Shown here in pieces: positions 31,691-43,661 of a DNA stretch of 64,000 bases. The notes beneath the pieces were generated by a model that did not search any database, was not told the origin of the DNA, and saw only the letters and a list, made by a program, of their open reading frames with translations. Numbering within the stretch: the first letter of the stretch is position 1; the number at the start of each line of letters is the position of its first letter. The stretch comes from Entelurus aequoreus (lineage: Eukaryota > Chordata > Actinopteri > Syngnathiformes > Syngnathidae), in NCBI RefSeq assembly GCF_033978785.1, contig NC_084733.1, positions 9,467,090 through 9,531,089 on the forward strand. The letters run 5' to 3'. A program made the position numbers and the translations under genes.

Positions 31691-33197
31691 GTGCATTTTC
31701 GGCCGGTGTGACGTATACTCCGGAGCGACTTATAGTCCGAAAAATACGGTATATATGTTTTTTTCCTTCTTTATTATGCATTTTCGGCCGGTGCGACTTA
31801 TACTCCGGAGCGACTTATACTCCGGAGCGACTTATACTCCGAAAAATTCGGTAATAGCTTTGTGACATAAAAAAAACCAAGTAATGTTAAAAAAAACAAA
31901 ACCTTCTGTTTACTTTTTGATATTAAAATAAAACACAAAGTAGTTTGGCTAATGAAGATGAAGTCTAATAAACAATTTTTGTTCTTCTCTTGGTTCAGTA
32001 CAACAGTTTGGCCAACAAAAATACAGAGGAGTGACACCTCTCACATGAAATACACAATTTTCACAGCCTGCTTCAATTTGATGAGATGACAATACATTTG
32101 AGCTAGTATTGATGTTATTTGAACACTGATATAGTTTGCAGTTAAATAAAGGACGAGTGAACAGTCAACAAACTAAAGACTTTATAAAGAAGTTGTGACA
32201 ACATTCACGACACATCGCCTGCAACATCAAATAGTTTTCTCCTTCGCTGTATACTTTTAATGTGGGGACAAGTGCGTCTGTCTCCAATATTGTTTACACC
32301 TGTCGCCATCTAAACACAGCAGTGCGCTCTTAAAACGCACGCCGGGAAGCGAGGGGAAAATGACGTTAAACCAAGCGTTTGGCTCCGTGTACTTGCCGCA
32401 GATATTGGTCAATTTTTAGGGCATTGCGGCAAATGACGAGGTAGTTGCCGTGGTTAAATTCGAGCCCTGTATATAAGTGTGTATGTATATATACAGTATA
32501 TATATATTATTCCTTGCACACTAATTGACTGAAAGAGCATGCACTTGCTGCGGCGCGATGAAGTCACGTTATCGATGAGTAAATGCATTTTTAGACAATA
32601 TACTTTGCCTGAGTGGCTACGAGACCCATAGAGTAACAAGTGGTAGAAAATGGATTAGAAAGGACAGATTTAAAAATATAATACAAATATATTTTTTTTA
32701 ACTTGGGACTTCTCGCGGGCCGGATTTTGGGGACCCCTGGTCTAAGTGTTTTATCTTTTGTAATGGCTCAGCTTTCATTGTTTTAAATATTGATTTGTAC
32801 TGTAGCACTTTAAGATTTAAAAGTGTGTAACAAAGAAAATATATTATTATTATTTTACTGGTGGGTGTTGTGTCATCCTACTCTTGTAATCCTCCATCAC
32901 TTACGCTAAGAGAGCACAGCTTTTAGGTTCAATGTACACAATTGAATATCATAGTTGCCCAGACAGAAATGTGTTTGTACAAGTTTAGATTCGGGTATGT
33001 TGTTTCTTAATGGGGAAAGACGATCATGTCTCTTGTTTTCATGTCAGCATTTAAGCTACCGAGCTGGCGCCAGTCAGTCCGTGCGTTTATCAATCACGTT
33101 TTTTCTAAAATTCTAATTTAAAACTTTAATACTAACTTTCAGAAGCTTTACTGCGGTTATCATTATTACCGTTTATCGTTACATCCCAAATTGTAAA

Positions 33198-33572
33198 AGA
33201 TGTTGCTCAAGGAGGTGGTCTGGAAAGTAAAAGGGAGCAACGTTGATATGTTCCTAATATTCAGTGTTTAATTGTTCATAGTTAATATGGTAAATCCCAT
33301 CTTATTTTTATGTACATTGTTGGTGCTTTTTTGAAAAAAATACAACAACCTATAATTTCATTATGTTTTCTGAGGTTGTCTGTCCTAAAGTTTTTTTTAT
33401 TGTGTAAGGTTTTGTATTATTGTGTGATCAGCTTTTATCCTTTTTTACATCATCTTAGGAAATATTTTTCCACTAATGCACAGCAACCTCCACATGTTTA
33501 AAGTGTTCCTAAAAAAAGGATCCAAGCACATACAGCAGATTGCATGGTCTGCTGTAGCGTGTATAGATGCAT
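33198..33572. other. no gene seen
   Basis: AT-rich sequence between the nested transposon cluster and the pogo-like MITE. No repeat end or exon recognised. Confidence 0.4.
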
Positions 33573-33574
33573 TA

Positions 33575-34108
33575 CCGTAATTTCCGGACTATAAGCCGCA
33601 CCTGACTATAAGCCGCACCAGCTAAATTTAGGGGAAAATACAGATTGCTCCATATATAAGCCGCACCCGACTATAAGCCGCAGGGTTTTGATGTGTAATT
33701 AGCGTAGTATATAGGGGTTCCTGCTACCACGGAGGGGATTGTCGGGACAGAGATGACTGTTTGGGAACGCAAAGCGTCCCATTTATTAACTATAAATCTT
33801 TTAATCATTCAATCAAACTTTCACATCTTTGACATGGCGAACAGCATTCGTGCAGAGTACAAATAATACAACGCTGCAAAGTAAAACGAAGTGCTCGCCT
33901 GTACGTTATCAAAATAACCAGCCTACCGGTATATGAAAAGTCAGTCTTTAATCATTGTGTCATCGTCTTCCTCCTGCGTACTAAAACCACCCAAATCCTC
34001 TTCGTCGGTGTCGGAGAAGAACAGGCCGTAAATAAGCCGCACCCTTGTATAAGCCGCAGGGACCAGAACGAGGGGGAAAAGTAGCGGCTTATAGTCCGGA
34101 AATTACGG
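33575..34108. mobile_element. 534-bp pogo-like MITE, copy 2
   Basis: TA at 33573-33574 and 34109-34110. Same ends, length and orientation as the copy at 14212-14745, with scattered base differences (for example CTGCAAAGTAAAACGAAGTG in place of GTGCAAAGTAATACAAAGTG). Confidence 0.93.
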
Positions 34109-34446
34109 TAATTGCCTATATGCTATTGTATTTGCAAGACCTGTGCCACGTAACTGCAAACTTTACACTTATTGGCTGGTACGAAACACAATCGATTGCT
34201 TCCGTCTTAATTTACCTTAAGTAAGTCTTGAGCTTTGAAGCAACAGATATTTCTCCACTGATTTTTAAACACACAGGTGTTGCTCACACATTTTTATGCA
34301 ATAAAACGGTCAGCATAAATTAGACTAAAAAAAGTTCACAAAGTTAAAACACAAAAAATTCACAAACTAACATCCATACCGGTCAGCCACAAAGTATCAG
34401 GGTATGACTCTTACACCATATCACCCAACTGTGAATAACTTTTTGT

Positions 34447-34807
34447 TAATAATAATAATAATGGATTAGATTTATATAGCGCTTTTCTAGACACTCAAAG
34501 CACTTCACAGAGAAGTGAGAACCCATCATTCATTCACACCTGGTGGTGGTAAGCTACTTTCGTAACCACAGCTGCCCTGAGGTAGACTGACGGAAGCGTG
34601 GCTGCCAGTTTGCGCCTACGGCCCCTCCGACCACCACCTATCATTCATTCATCATTCATTCACCAGTGTGAGCGGCACCGGGGGCAAGGGTGAAGTGTCC
34701 TGCCCAAGGACACAACAGCAGCGATTTGGATGTCAAGAGGCGTGGAGCGAACCTGCAACCCTCAGGTTTCTGGCACGGCTGCTCTACCCACTACGCCATA
34801 CCGCCCC
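34447..34807 (-). mobile_element. tRNA-derived SINE, minus strand
   Basis: Head on the minus strand GGGGCGGTATGGCGTAGTGG with A box TGGCGTAGTGGG and B box GGTTCGCTCC. It ends AAAGCGCTATATAAATCTAA then a (TTA)n tail at 34447-34461. Same family as the SINEs at 25191 and 25531, with an extra middle segment. Confidence 0.9.
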
Positions 34808-34988
34808 ACAAGATGTTGTTAAGATGTCGTTCAAATGGACTGTATAGATTATATGGGTTTAATGGTGACTTTGAACAAATCAGGAAGTCAACCAGCAATA
34901 CAAAGAGATTTGTATATTGTAATTTATATTTTCTGACATTCCCACAGTAAATGAATAAGAGTTCCTTCAGCTGCCTGACACTTTACAC

Positions 34989-35369
34989 CAGGAAGGGCAA
35001 ACTACCGCCCGGGGGCCACATCCGGCCCGTTTGGCTTTTTAATCCGGCCCGCCGAATATTAGAACAAAATTAAGCAAAGATCTGTTTTGAGAATTGTTAC
35101 AACAAAACTGAAACTAAACTTCGACCCATTGGCAAAAAGGGTGAGCAACAACACTGCTCCCACTGAAAGATGTAATACAATAATAAAATGTTTGTGTTTC
35201 TTTGAGGTTCCGATATGATGTTGAAAATAGATGCATAACCCATATTTTGGAAGTCTACTCTACTCTCAACAGATATGATACGCTTTGAAATGCATCATGT
35301 GCTCGCCCAGCCTGTCTGTCAAATTTCAAAAGCCAATGTGGCTCCTGGGCCAAAGTTTGCCCATCCCTG
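34989..35369. mobile_element. 381-bp hAT MITE, TSD CTTTACAC
   Basis: Exact CTTTACAC at 34981-34988 and 35370-35377. Ends CAGGAAGGGCAAACT and AGTTTGCCCATCCCTG. Subterminal GGCCCG motifs. No ORF. Confidence 0.94.
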
Positions 35370-35387
35370 CTTTACACATAACTTTCT

Positions 35388-37489
35388 ATCTACTGTATTT
35401 ATTTTGAACAACTGAGATGGGATGAAATACAATCTATTCAAGACTGTGTAAGTGGGATAAAACAAACAACATGTTTACTTGACCCACTTCCTGGGAAACT
35501 TATCAAGGAACTGTTTGTATTATTAGGTCCATCAGTGTTAAATATTATAAACTTATCACTTTCCTCCGGCACTGTTCCCCTAGCATTCAAAAAAGCGGTT
35601 ATTCATCCTCTGCTCAAAAGACCTAACCTCGATCCTGACCTCATGGTAAACTACCGACCGGTCTCCCACCTTCCGTTTATTTCCAAAATTCTCGAAAAAA
35701 CTGTTGCACAGCAGCTAAATGAACACTTAGTGACTAACAATCTCTGTGAACCTTTTCAATCCGGTTTCAGGGCAAATCACTCTACGGAGACAGCCCTCGC
35801 AAAAATGACTAATGATCTATTGCTAACGATGGATTCTGATGCGTCATCTATGTTGCTGCTTCTTGATCTTAGCGCCGCTTTCGATACCGTCGATCATAAT
35901 ATTTTATTAGAGCGTATCAAAACACGTATTGGTATGTCAGACTTAGCCTTGTCTTGGTTTAACTCTTATCTTACTGACAGGATGCAGTGCGTCTCCCATA
36001 ACAATGTGACCTCGGACTATGTCAAGGTAACGTGCGGAGTTCCCCAGGGTTCGGTTCTTGGCCCTGCACTCTTTAGTATTTACATGCTGCCGCTGGGTGA
36101 CATCATACGCAAGTACGGTGTTAGCTTTCACTGTTATGCTGATGACACCCAACTCTACATGCCCCTAAAGCTGACCAACACGCCGGACTGTAGTCAGCTG
36201 GAGGCGTGTCTTAATGAAATTAAACAATGGATGTCCGCTAACTTTTTGCAACTCAACGCTAAGAAAACGGAAATGCTGATTATCGGTCCTGCTAGACACC
36301 AACATCTATTTAATAATACCACCTTAACATTTGACAACCAAACAATTAAACAAGGAGACTCGGTAAAGAATCTGGGTATTATCTTCGACCCAACTCTCTC
36401 GTTTGAGTCACACATTAAGAGTGTTACTAAAACGGCCTTCTTTCATCTCCGTAATATCGCTAAAATTCGTTCCATCTTGTCCACTAGCGACGCTGAGATC
36501 ATTATTCATGCGTTCGTTACGTCTCGTCTCGATTACTGTAACGTATTATTTTCGGGCCTCCCTATGTCTAGCATTAAAAGATTACAGTTGGTACAAAATG
36601 CGGCTGCAAGGCTTTTGACAAAAACAAGAAAGTTTGATCATATTACGCCTATACTGGCTCACTTGCACTGGCTTCCTGTGCACTTAAGATGCGACTTTAA
36701 GGTTTTACTACTTACGTATAAAATATTACACGGTTTAGCTCCAGCCTATCTCGCCGATTGTATTGTACCATATGTCCCGACAAGAAATCTGCGTTCAAAG
36801 AACTCCGGCTTATTAGTGATTCCCAGAGCCAAAAAAAAGTCTGCGGGCTATAGAGCGTTTTCTATTCGGGCTCCAGTACTCTGGAATGCCCTCCCGGTAA
36901 CAGTTAGAGATGCTACCTCAGTAGAAGCATTTAAGTCCCATCTTAAAACTCATTTGTATAATCTAGCCTTTAAATAGACCCCCCCTTTTTTAGACCAGTT
37001 GATCTGCCGTTTCTTTTCTTCTCTCCTCTTCTCCCCTGTCCCTTGCGAGGGGGAGTCGCATAGGTCCGGTGGCCATGGATGAAGTGCTGGCTGTCCAGAG
37101 CCGGGACCCCGGGTGGACCACTAGCCTGTGCATCGGTTGGGGACATCTCTGCGCTGCTGACCCGTCTCCGCTCGGGATGGTTTCCTGTTGGCCCCGCTGT
37201 GGACTGGACTCCTGCTGATGTGTTGGATCCACTGTGGACTGGACTTTCACAATGTTATGTCAGACCCACTCGACATCCGTTGCTTTCGGTCTCCCCTAGA
37301 GGGGGGGGGGTTACCCACATATGCGGTCCTCTCCAAGGTTTCTCATAGTCATTCACCGACGTCCCACTGGGGTGAGTTTTTCCTTGCCCGTATGTGGGCT
37401 CTGTACCGAGGATGTCGTTGTGGCTTGTACAGCCCTTTGAGACACTTGTGATTTAGGGCTATATAAATAAACATTGATTGATTGATTGA
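35388..37489 (+). mobile_element. L2-type LINE, 5'-truncated, (TTGA)n tail
   Basis: Reverse-transcriptase ORF followed by a ~510-bp 3' UTR ending TTAGGGCTATATAAATAAAC and ATTGATTGATTGATTGA. Lacks the endonuclease half. The 5' border is not sharply defined because the ORF is open from about 35388. Confidence 0.88.
35535..36977 (+). CDS. L2 LINE reverse transcriptase, open frame of 480 codons from first Met
   Basis: Copies element RNA into DNA at the target site. Conserved RT blocks are intact: FRANHSTETALAKMTNDLLL, LDLSAAFDTVDHNIL (catalytic Asp of block A), GVPQGSVLGPALFSIYMLP (block B), CYADDTQLYM (catalytic YADD), VKNLGIIFDPTLSFESHI, and the C-terminal LHWLPVHLRCDFKVLLLTYK and LWNALPVTVRDA. 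The frame is open upstream of the first Met to about 35388 (CLLDPLPGKLIKEL fits L2), so this Met is internal to the original protein. Missing the APE-like endonuclease; a transcript could exist but autonomous movement is unlikely. Confidence 0.88.
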   Translation: MLNIINLSLSSGTVPLAFKKAVIHPLLKRPNLDPDLMVNYRPVSHLPFISKILEKTVAQQLNEHLVTNNLCEPFQSGFRANHSTETALAKMTNDLLLTMDSDASSMLLLLDLSAAFDTVDHNILLERIKTRIGMSDLALSWFNSYLTDRMQCVSHNNVTSDYVKVTCGVPQGSVLGPALFSIYMLPLGDIIRKYGVSFHCYADDTQLYMPLKLTNTPDCSQLEACLNEIKQWMSANFLQLNAKKTEMLIIGPARHQHLFNNTTLTFDNQTIKQGDSVKNLGIIFDPTLSFESHIKSVTKTAFFHLRNIAKIRSILSTSDAEIIIHAFVTSRLDYCNVLFSGLPMSSIKRLQLVQNAAARLLTKTRKFDHITPILAHLHWLPVHLRCDFKVLLLTYKILHGLAPAYLADCIVPYVPTRNLRSKNSGLLVIPRAKKKSAGYRAFSIRAPVLWNALPVTVRDATSVEAFKSHLKTHLYNLAFK

Positions 37490-37945
37490 GTGATTTATTG
37501 ACTCAGCTTATTTTTAATGCATCTAAGGGATGCAAATATTCTATGAAGTGTCTAAAATGTTTAAATCAGTCATCCATTTAAGAACACATGCATCATTTGC
37601 ATTCCTTATTCCATGAAGCCTTTTAACACATTTTTAAAATGTATCATCTAGTTTGTGGCCATTATTAGACATATTTTTAGAGGATTTTACAGCATGTTTG
37701 AAAGAGATAAAAAATTTTAAAAAATGACTTCTGGGTATATCAAATTGATCAACTACCAGTAATTCTTATTTAGAAGGCTTTGTGGGCGAAAACAACTACA
37801 TTATATATTTGCTTTCGTTGTTTTTTTAAATCAATTTAGATTTGTTAAGGGACTACAAATCCCATTCAAAAACACTTCCATTATAAGTTGTACACTGCAA
37901 CATTTATACCGCGATATATATCGTTACCGTCAAGGTATTTAATGT
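37490..37945. other. no gene seen
   Basis: AT-rich sequence without repeat ends I can name. Presumed intron. Confidence 0.4.
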
Positions 37946-38103
37946 GTACTGTGAAGGGGTGTAACGGTACACAAACATTTCGGTTCAGTACGTACCTCGG
38001 TTTAGAGGTCACGGTTCGGTTCATTTTCGGTACAGTAAGAAAACAACAAAATATAAATGTTTTGGTTATTTATTTACCAAATTTGTAAACAATGGCATAA
38101 CAT

Positions 38104-39035
38104 TAGGAGTGTAACTGTACGTGTTTTGTATTGAACCGTTTCGGTAAGGGGGTTTCAGTTCGGTATGGGGGTGTACCGAACGAGTTTCTAAGCTATAGTC
38201 TTAAAAAGCTGCTTTGCTTCTTCTGCCTCTGTCTCAGCACCCAGCATTGTCCCACCCAAACAACCATCTAATTGGTTACACAAAAAGCGGTAACAGCCAA
38301 TCAGCAGTGCGTATTCAGAGCGCATGTAGTCAGTGCTTCAGCGTCGAGCAGATAGGTGTTTAGCAGGTGAGCATCAGGCAGCATCCTCTCCCCAAATTAA
38401 AATAAACACCTCCCAGTCGACTACTAGTAACATCACTATGAGCCCGTTGGCGTTCTGGAAATTTAAACTGCAGCTCAGCTCGCTCGCAGTCCTGGCTTGA
38501 AGTGAAGGCTAATTAGCTTTTAGCGTAACGTTAGCTCATTTTGCGGTGTGTGTGCCGTGTGTGTGTAATCTCTCCTATTGCTATTGTACTATTTTTTCAG
38601 CTATAGTTACATTAATCATTAGTAATGGAGCAGCCTAGTTTTGAATGGCAGGGTCCCTGCTATCACATGTTGATAAAAATATAACATTTACATAATAAAA
38701 ATCAACTACAGGCTTCCCAAATGCTGTAATAACTTAAGCATGATGAGTTGACTAGTAACTTTTTAAATGTTGCACTTTTTATATGTAGAAGAAGATTTTT
38801 GTCATTTTATTTAATCTGAGCAACAACTTGAGGCAGTTTAATGTTGATTAACGTGGGCAGAATTATTATAGTGTTCCCAATGTTAAAAGGATAAAGCCAT
38901 TTACACATTTGGTAAATAAATAGCCAAAAAACGTATATTTTGTGGTTTTCTTACTGTACCGAAAATGAACCGAACCGTGACCTCTGAACCGAGGTACGTA
39001 CCGAACCGAAATTTTTGTATACCGGTACATCCCTA
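38104..39035. mobile_element. hAT-like element, inner copy, TSD CATAACAT
   Basis: Exact CATAACAT at 38096-38103 and 39036-39043. Starts TAGGAGTGTAACTGTACGTG and ends ACCGGTACATCCCTA. Its right end matches the outer element's left end (TTTCGGTTCRGTACGTACCT), so the two copies lie in opposite orientation. Confidence 0.92.
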
Positions 39036-39157
39036 CATAACATACATATACACACAGGGTCGATTGCCAGGGTTAATGTGGTCAACATATATAAAATAAA
39101 AACTAAATAAGATAAGGCTCAGAATGGTTTCTTAACAAAACCTTTCTACATATAAAG

Positions 39158-39420
39158 TGCTTTTTTTGATTGATTGATTGAGACTTTTATTAGTAGATTG
39201 CACAGTACAGTACATATTCCGTACAATTGACCACTGAATGGTAACACCCCAATAAGTTTTTCAACTTGTTTAAGTCGGGGTCCACGTTAATCAACATTAA
39301 ACTGCCTCAAGTTGTTGCTCGGATTAAATAAAATGACAAAACGTTTCTTCTACATATAAAAAGTGCAACATTAAACAGTTTCAAGTCAACTCAGCCTCAG
39401 ATTAACTTTTCTTTCCCCCC
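39158..39420 (-). repeat. interspersed repeat and inverted duplication inside hAT
   Basis: TTGATTGATTGATTGAGACT and TTTATTAGTAGATTGCAC is a common fish repeat with an L2-like tail. 39290-39395 is an inverted copy of 38742-38852 (AGCAACAACTTGAGGCAGTT against AACTGCCTCAAGTTGTTGCT). Confidence 0.6.
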
Positions 39421-40195
39421 CCAGCCTGGCTAACTTGGCAGTAAGAGGATATATGGGCTCATTGTTCTTCCACCATAGAAGTGGGTCAAAATCTAGTTTT
39501 TAATGCAATATGGACTTATATCTGCTGCTATAAAAACATTTGTTATTGCTTTAGCCCTGCCTGACTCGCAGAGGAGAGGCTGCTTGAATGCGGTGGGGAC
39601 GCTTCAAATGGGTTGGCATGTGTTATGAGAGTAGCGTATGTGTGTGTGTGGCCCTTTAATATGTGACAGCATGTGAGGTGAGTGTGTGGGCGAGCGAGGT
39701 GAGGGAGCGGTAGGTGAGTGCGGGGAGTGGCTAGTGTTTTGTTGGATTGGCTGTGTGCAAGACCTCAATAAAGCCACGATTTGCAATTAATCGCCAGACT
39801 CGTCATTTACCCTGGAGTCCGGAGCTGTGGAGACCCACTGCCGGGTAGAGTGAAGGGTGTTGCCCCCGAGAATACATCGGCCCTGGAGGAGTATCTCCCC
39901 TGCGCTTCTCGACAACGGTCTGGGAGCCGGAAGCAGGAAAGGTGCAACACATGTTTGACGTGTTGTCAGAAGCAGCTGCTGAACAATGTCGGCAAACCTC
40001 CGTCCTCCATTGTTGTATCGCGCAGCCAAAGTGTTCCCAAACGGGAGATCTTAACGAGGCAGGAGGGTCTTCCAGCTCTGGCTTTTACATGTTGTCCTAG
40101 CCCCGGTCGCTGCCAGCATGTGTACTCGTTCGGTACACCTTCGAACCGAAACCGTTCGATACAAATACACGTACCGTTACACTCCTAGTGCTGTG

Positions 40196-41369
40196 ATATG
40201 AAATGTGGGTAATACTGCCCAGCCCTACCTTAATGTATTTGGTGTGGCAGGTAATATGTTCTGGTGCACCGCCACACATTAAAAAATAGGGTTTTTGTTA
40301 CGTAAAAACAATATAAAGTAATATGTATTGTATTCTGTTAAGCTAAGCTACTTAGCTTAACAGAATAAACCTTGTCAAATTATATAAAACCATGTGTTTA
40401 TCACAAAGACTATTATTAAGGCTTAGGTCAGGCTGATTACAAAAATACATCAAACATGCCGCAAAAGAAGGGACTCATAAAAACTGATTAAAAATAATTT
40501 ATATACAATCACACAGTGCTAAAACAAAATACATTCCAACTAAATCGATAACTAATAATAAATATGTTTCTTGTATATACTGTGAATAAAATGTACGTAT
40601 AAATGAAAATACAGCCTCACCACTTTAGTTGTAATTTTTGCGCTTAAGAAAATTCTCTATAACTTTAACCTCAGACTTCTTCGGTTTGTTTGCGATTGAC
40701 ATTACTGCCCCAAGTGGTGGAAAAGTGTATTATAACTGAATAACGCTGCCGCCCATATAGAGAACAGCTGAGAAACAGATATTTTTTGGCGGCCCTCTAT
40801 GGTCAAGAAACACTGCTTTAATGTATCCGATATATAGCCGCGGACAGCGGTCTTCGAAATTTAAGATGACAATGGCTGCTCTAAGGAGGAAGGCTCCCAG
40901 CAGCGCGAAGCAGGTGTGACGTCAGGCTCTCTGCAGCTCGCTTTTTGTCGCGGACATGGAGCGATAAAAGTAAAGAGTCTCAAAACATGAGTAAAGCCTC
41001 CAATAACACCAGAAATAGATTTTAGATTTGATGCCTGTAGTTTTTCATAAAGAGTGACTAAAAGAATTGGAGAAATCGCTCTTTCAAAGACGAAACAAAC
41101 AAAGTATGAAAGTATATTGTACAATAAGCAGAACTATTGAAAAATAGAGCAAAACAATATGTAAGAAAAAATATATGTTAATACTGTAATTAATAACAGA
41201 TTTCTTGCATCATAACAAATAATGTGATGACATCATATTGACCACGCTCCTAAAGACGCCTGCACTGCCACAGGTGTCTTGGCAATCTAGGGGAAACCCT
41301 GTGATTATATCGTAATTCTAACGTCTGGGCTAATGTAACTGCAGCAACGCTGTGGCTTTGCAGTAGAAT
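40196..41369. other. transposon fragments, no gene
   Basis: Isolated hAT-type ends are visible (ACTGCCCAGCCCTA near 40225, AAGAAACACTG near 40815, CTAGGGGAAACCCTG near 41300). I could not pair them into bounded elements. No coding region. Confidence 0.45.
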
Positions 41370-41595
41370 TTAAAGGCCTACTGAAATTTTCTTATTTAAA
41401 CGGGGATAGCAGATCCATTCTATGTGTCATACTTGATCATTTCGCGATATTGCCATATTTTTGCTGAAAGGATTTAGTAGAGAACATCGACGATAAAGTT
41501 TTGGTCGCTGATAAAAAAGCCTTGCCTGTACCGGAAGTAGCGTGACGTCACAGGTTGAAGGGCTCCTCACATTTGCACATTGTTTACACCAGCAG

Positions 41596-41730
41596 CGAAA
41601 GCGATTCGGACCGAGAAAGCGACGATTACCCCATTAATTTGAGCCAGAATGAAAGATTTGTGGATGAGGAACGTGAGAGTGAAGGATTAGAGTGCAGTGC
41701 AGGACGTATCTTTTTTCGCTCTGACCGTAA
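41596..41730 (+). pseudogene. acidic coding-like segment (TTAA element, copy 2)
   Basis: Reads SSESDSDRESDDYPINLSQN, ERFVDEERESEGLECSAG, then RIFFRSDRN and a stop. Counterpart of the 24018-23905 segment in copy 1. No recognised family. Confidence 0.5.
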
Positions 41731-42341
41731 CTGAGGTACAAGGGCTCATTGGATTCCACACTCTCTCCTTTTTCTATTGTTGATCACGGATTTGTATTTT
41801 AAACCACTTCGGATACTATATCCTCTTGAAAATGAGAGTCGAGAACGCGAAATGGACATTCACAGTGACTTTTATCTCCACGACAATACATCGGCGAAGC
41901 ACTTTAGCTACGGAGCTAACGTGATAGCATCGTGCTTAACTGCATATAGAAACAGACGAAATAAGCCCCTGACTGGAAGGATAGACAGAAGATCAACAAT
42001 ACTACCAAACTCTGGACCTGTAACCACACGGTTAATGCTGTGCCGCCTAGCGAAGCCTAGCAATGCTGTTGCTAACGACGCCATTGAAGCTAACTTAGCT
42101 ACGGGACCTCGACAGAGCTATGCTAAAAACATTAGCTCTCCACCTACGCCAGCTCTCATCTGCACATCACGACCCGTGCTCACCTGCGTTCCAGCGATCG
42201 ACGGCGCGACGAAGGACTTCACCCGATCATCGATGCGATCGGCGGCCCGGAGACGGAGGAAGTCAAGGTGAGGACAGCGGCGCGCGTTGTAGCTTTCGAC
42301 GACACCCCGGCCGCCGGCAAGAAACATATATTTCCCCAAAG

Positions 42342-42644
42342 TTACATACGTGACATGCACATAGCGCCACGCACGGACGGGCAAGCGATCAAATGTTTGG
42401 AAGAAAGCAGCATACTCACGGTAGCGCGTCTGCTATCCAACTCAAAGTCCTCCTGGTTGTGTTGCTGTAGCCAGCCGCTAATACACCGATCCCACCTACA
42501 GCTTTCTTCTTTGCAGTCTCCATAGTTAATTGAACAAATTGCAAAAGATTCACCAACACAGATGTCCAGAATACTGTGGAATTTTGCGAAGAAAACAGAG
42601 CTGTTTGTATTGGGATACAATGTGTCCCAATACTTCCGCTTCAA
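42342..42644 (-). pseudogene. coding-like segment with CRWDxCIS motif (TTAA element, copy 2)
   Basis: 100-codon ORF starting MKRKYWDTLYPNTNSSVFFA, with FHSILDICVGESFAICSINY ahead of CKEESCRWDRCISGWLQQHN. Copy 1 keeps the Cys-rich core but lacks an open frame upstream. Cys spacing C-x4-C-x4-C could be metal-binding, but that is a guess. Confidence 0.5.
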
Positions 42645-42834
42645 CCCTTGACGTCACGCGCAAACGTCATCATACCTAGACATTTTCAGCCGGAAGTTTC
42701 CTGGGAAATTTAAAATTGCACTTTATAAGTTAACCCGGCCGTATTGGCATGTGTTGCAATGTTAAGATTTCATCATTGATATATAAACTATCAGACTGCG
42801 TGGTCGGTAGTAGTGGGTTTCAGTAGGCCTTTAA

Positions 42835-43661
42835 TGTCAATTGAAAAAAATTTACGGCACTAATATAACCATACTCCTGCTAATGCACACATGGATGTAT
42901 AGCGCTATAAAGTTCTTCCAAGTTACATCAAATTCACTATATAGTTCTTTCAAGTGACTTCAAATTCTACCACAAAGTGTTACCGTAGCCTAATAAACAG
43001 CTTAGCAGGGATGAAAAGCACAATAAAAGGTAAACCAACAAAGCCTACAGAGGAATTGGTGGCACAAAAAGGGAAGAGGAACTGCTTTATTTGGCTTTTT
43101 GTTTTGTATGTAAAAAGCCAAATTGCCAGATGGTCGCAGATGATCATCCTAATTTAAACGTGGCTACCAAAATCTTGATCGTGATTAAAATTTTAATAAT
43201 TTAGCAGGCCTCTTTAATCTTTTCTATCACTTGAAGACACAACATGATGAACAGTACAGAGACAGTGTTAAAATGTAACAAAGTCCAAACTTTACCTCAA
43301 AACCATTAAGGAATTAAAAATAAAAACACACCAAACGAGCCAACAGTCATTGTCCAAAGGCACATTCTATGACAGTGTTTGGGGGGGTCGCGAGAAGCAG
43401 GGAAGGTTTTCGTTATTTGTGTCTATACTCGAGTATTCATGATAGAACGACACACAAACCTGATATTAGGTGACAGCAGTGCTTAATCTAATCAACAAAC
43501 GTTCTACCCAGTAGAAGTAGGAAGAGCACAGGAACACGTGTACAGAGCTAACACTGGTGAAGAGATGGAGAAGTTTGTGACAAGAATGAAAAGAATAAGG
43601 AGTTGTCAGCGGCATACATAAAGAATGTAACTCACAGATATATATACAAAATAAATATCAA
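42835..43661. other. no gene seen
   Basis: AT-rich sequence, only short ORFs, no recognised repeat ends. Confidence 0.4.

Larger units (their letters stand above)
30240..31851. mobile_element. pogo-like composite element (GACTTATACTCC family)
   Basis: TA at 30238-30239 and 31852-31853. Left end CCGTATTTTTCGGACTATAA, right end CTTATACTCCGAAAAATTCGG. A second left end lies at 30681 and another right end at 31749, so at least two related copies are merged. An L2 tail interrupts it at 31447-31690. Confidence 0.8.
37954..40187. mobile_element. hAT-like element (GTGTAACGGTAC ends), outer copy
   Basis: Ends AGGGGTGTAACGGTAC and GTACCGTTACACTCCTA. Flanks GTACTGTG (37946-37953) and GTGCTGTG (40188-40195) match 7 of 8. 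Contains a reversed copy of the same family (38104-39035), an L2-like repeat and an inverted repeat. Confidence 0.82.
41374..42830 (-). mobile_element. TTAA-flanked DNA element, copy 2 (1457 bp)
   Basis: TTAA at 41370-41373 and 42831-42834. Ends AGGCCTACTGAAA and TTTCAGTAGGCCT. Reverse orientation relative to copy 1 (22924-24233). Both ends and most of the interior align by eye, including both coding-like segments and the splice-donor-like CGCAGGTGAGCACGGGT. Confidence 0.8.
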
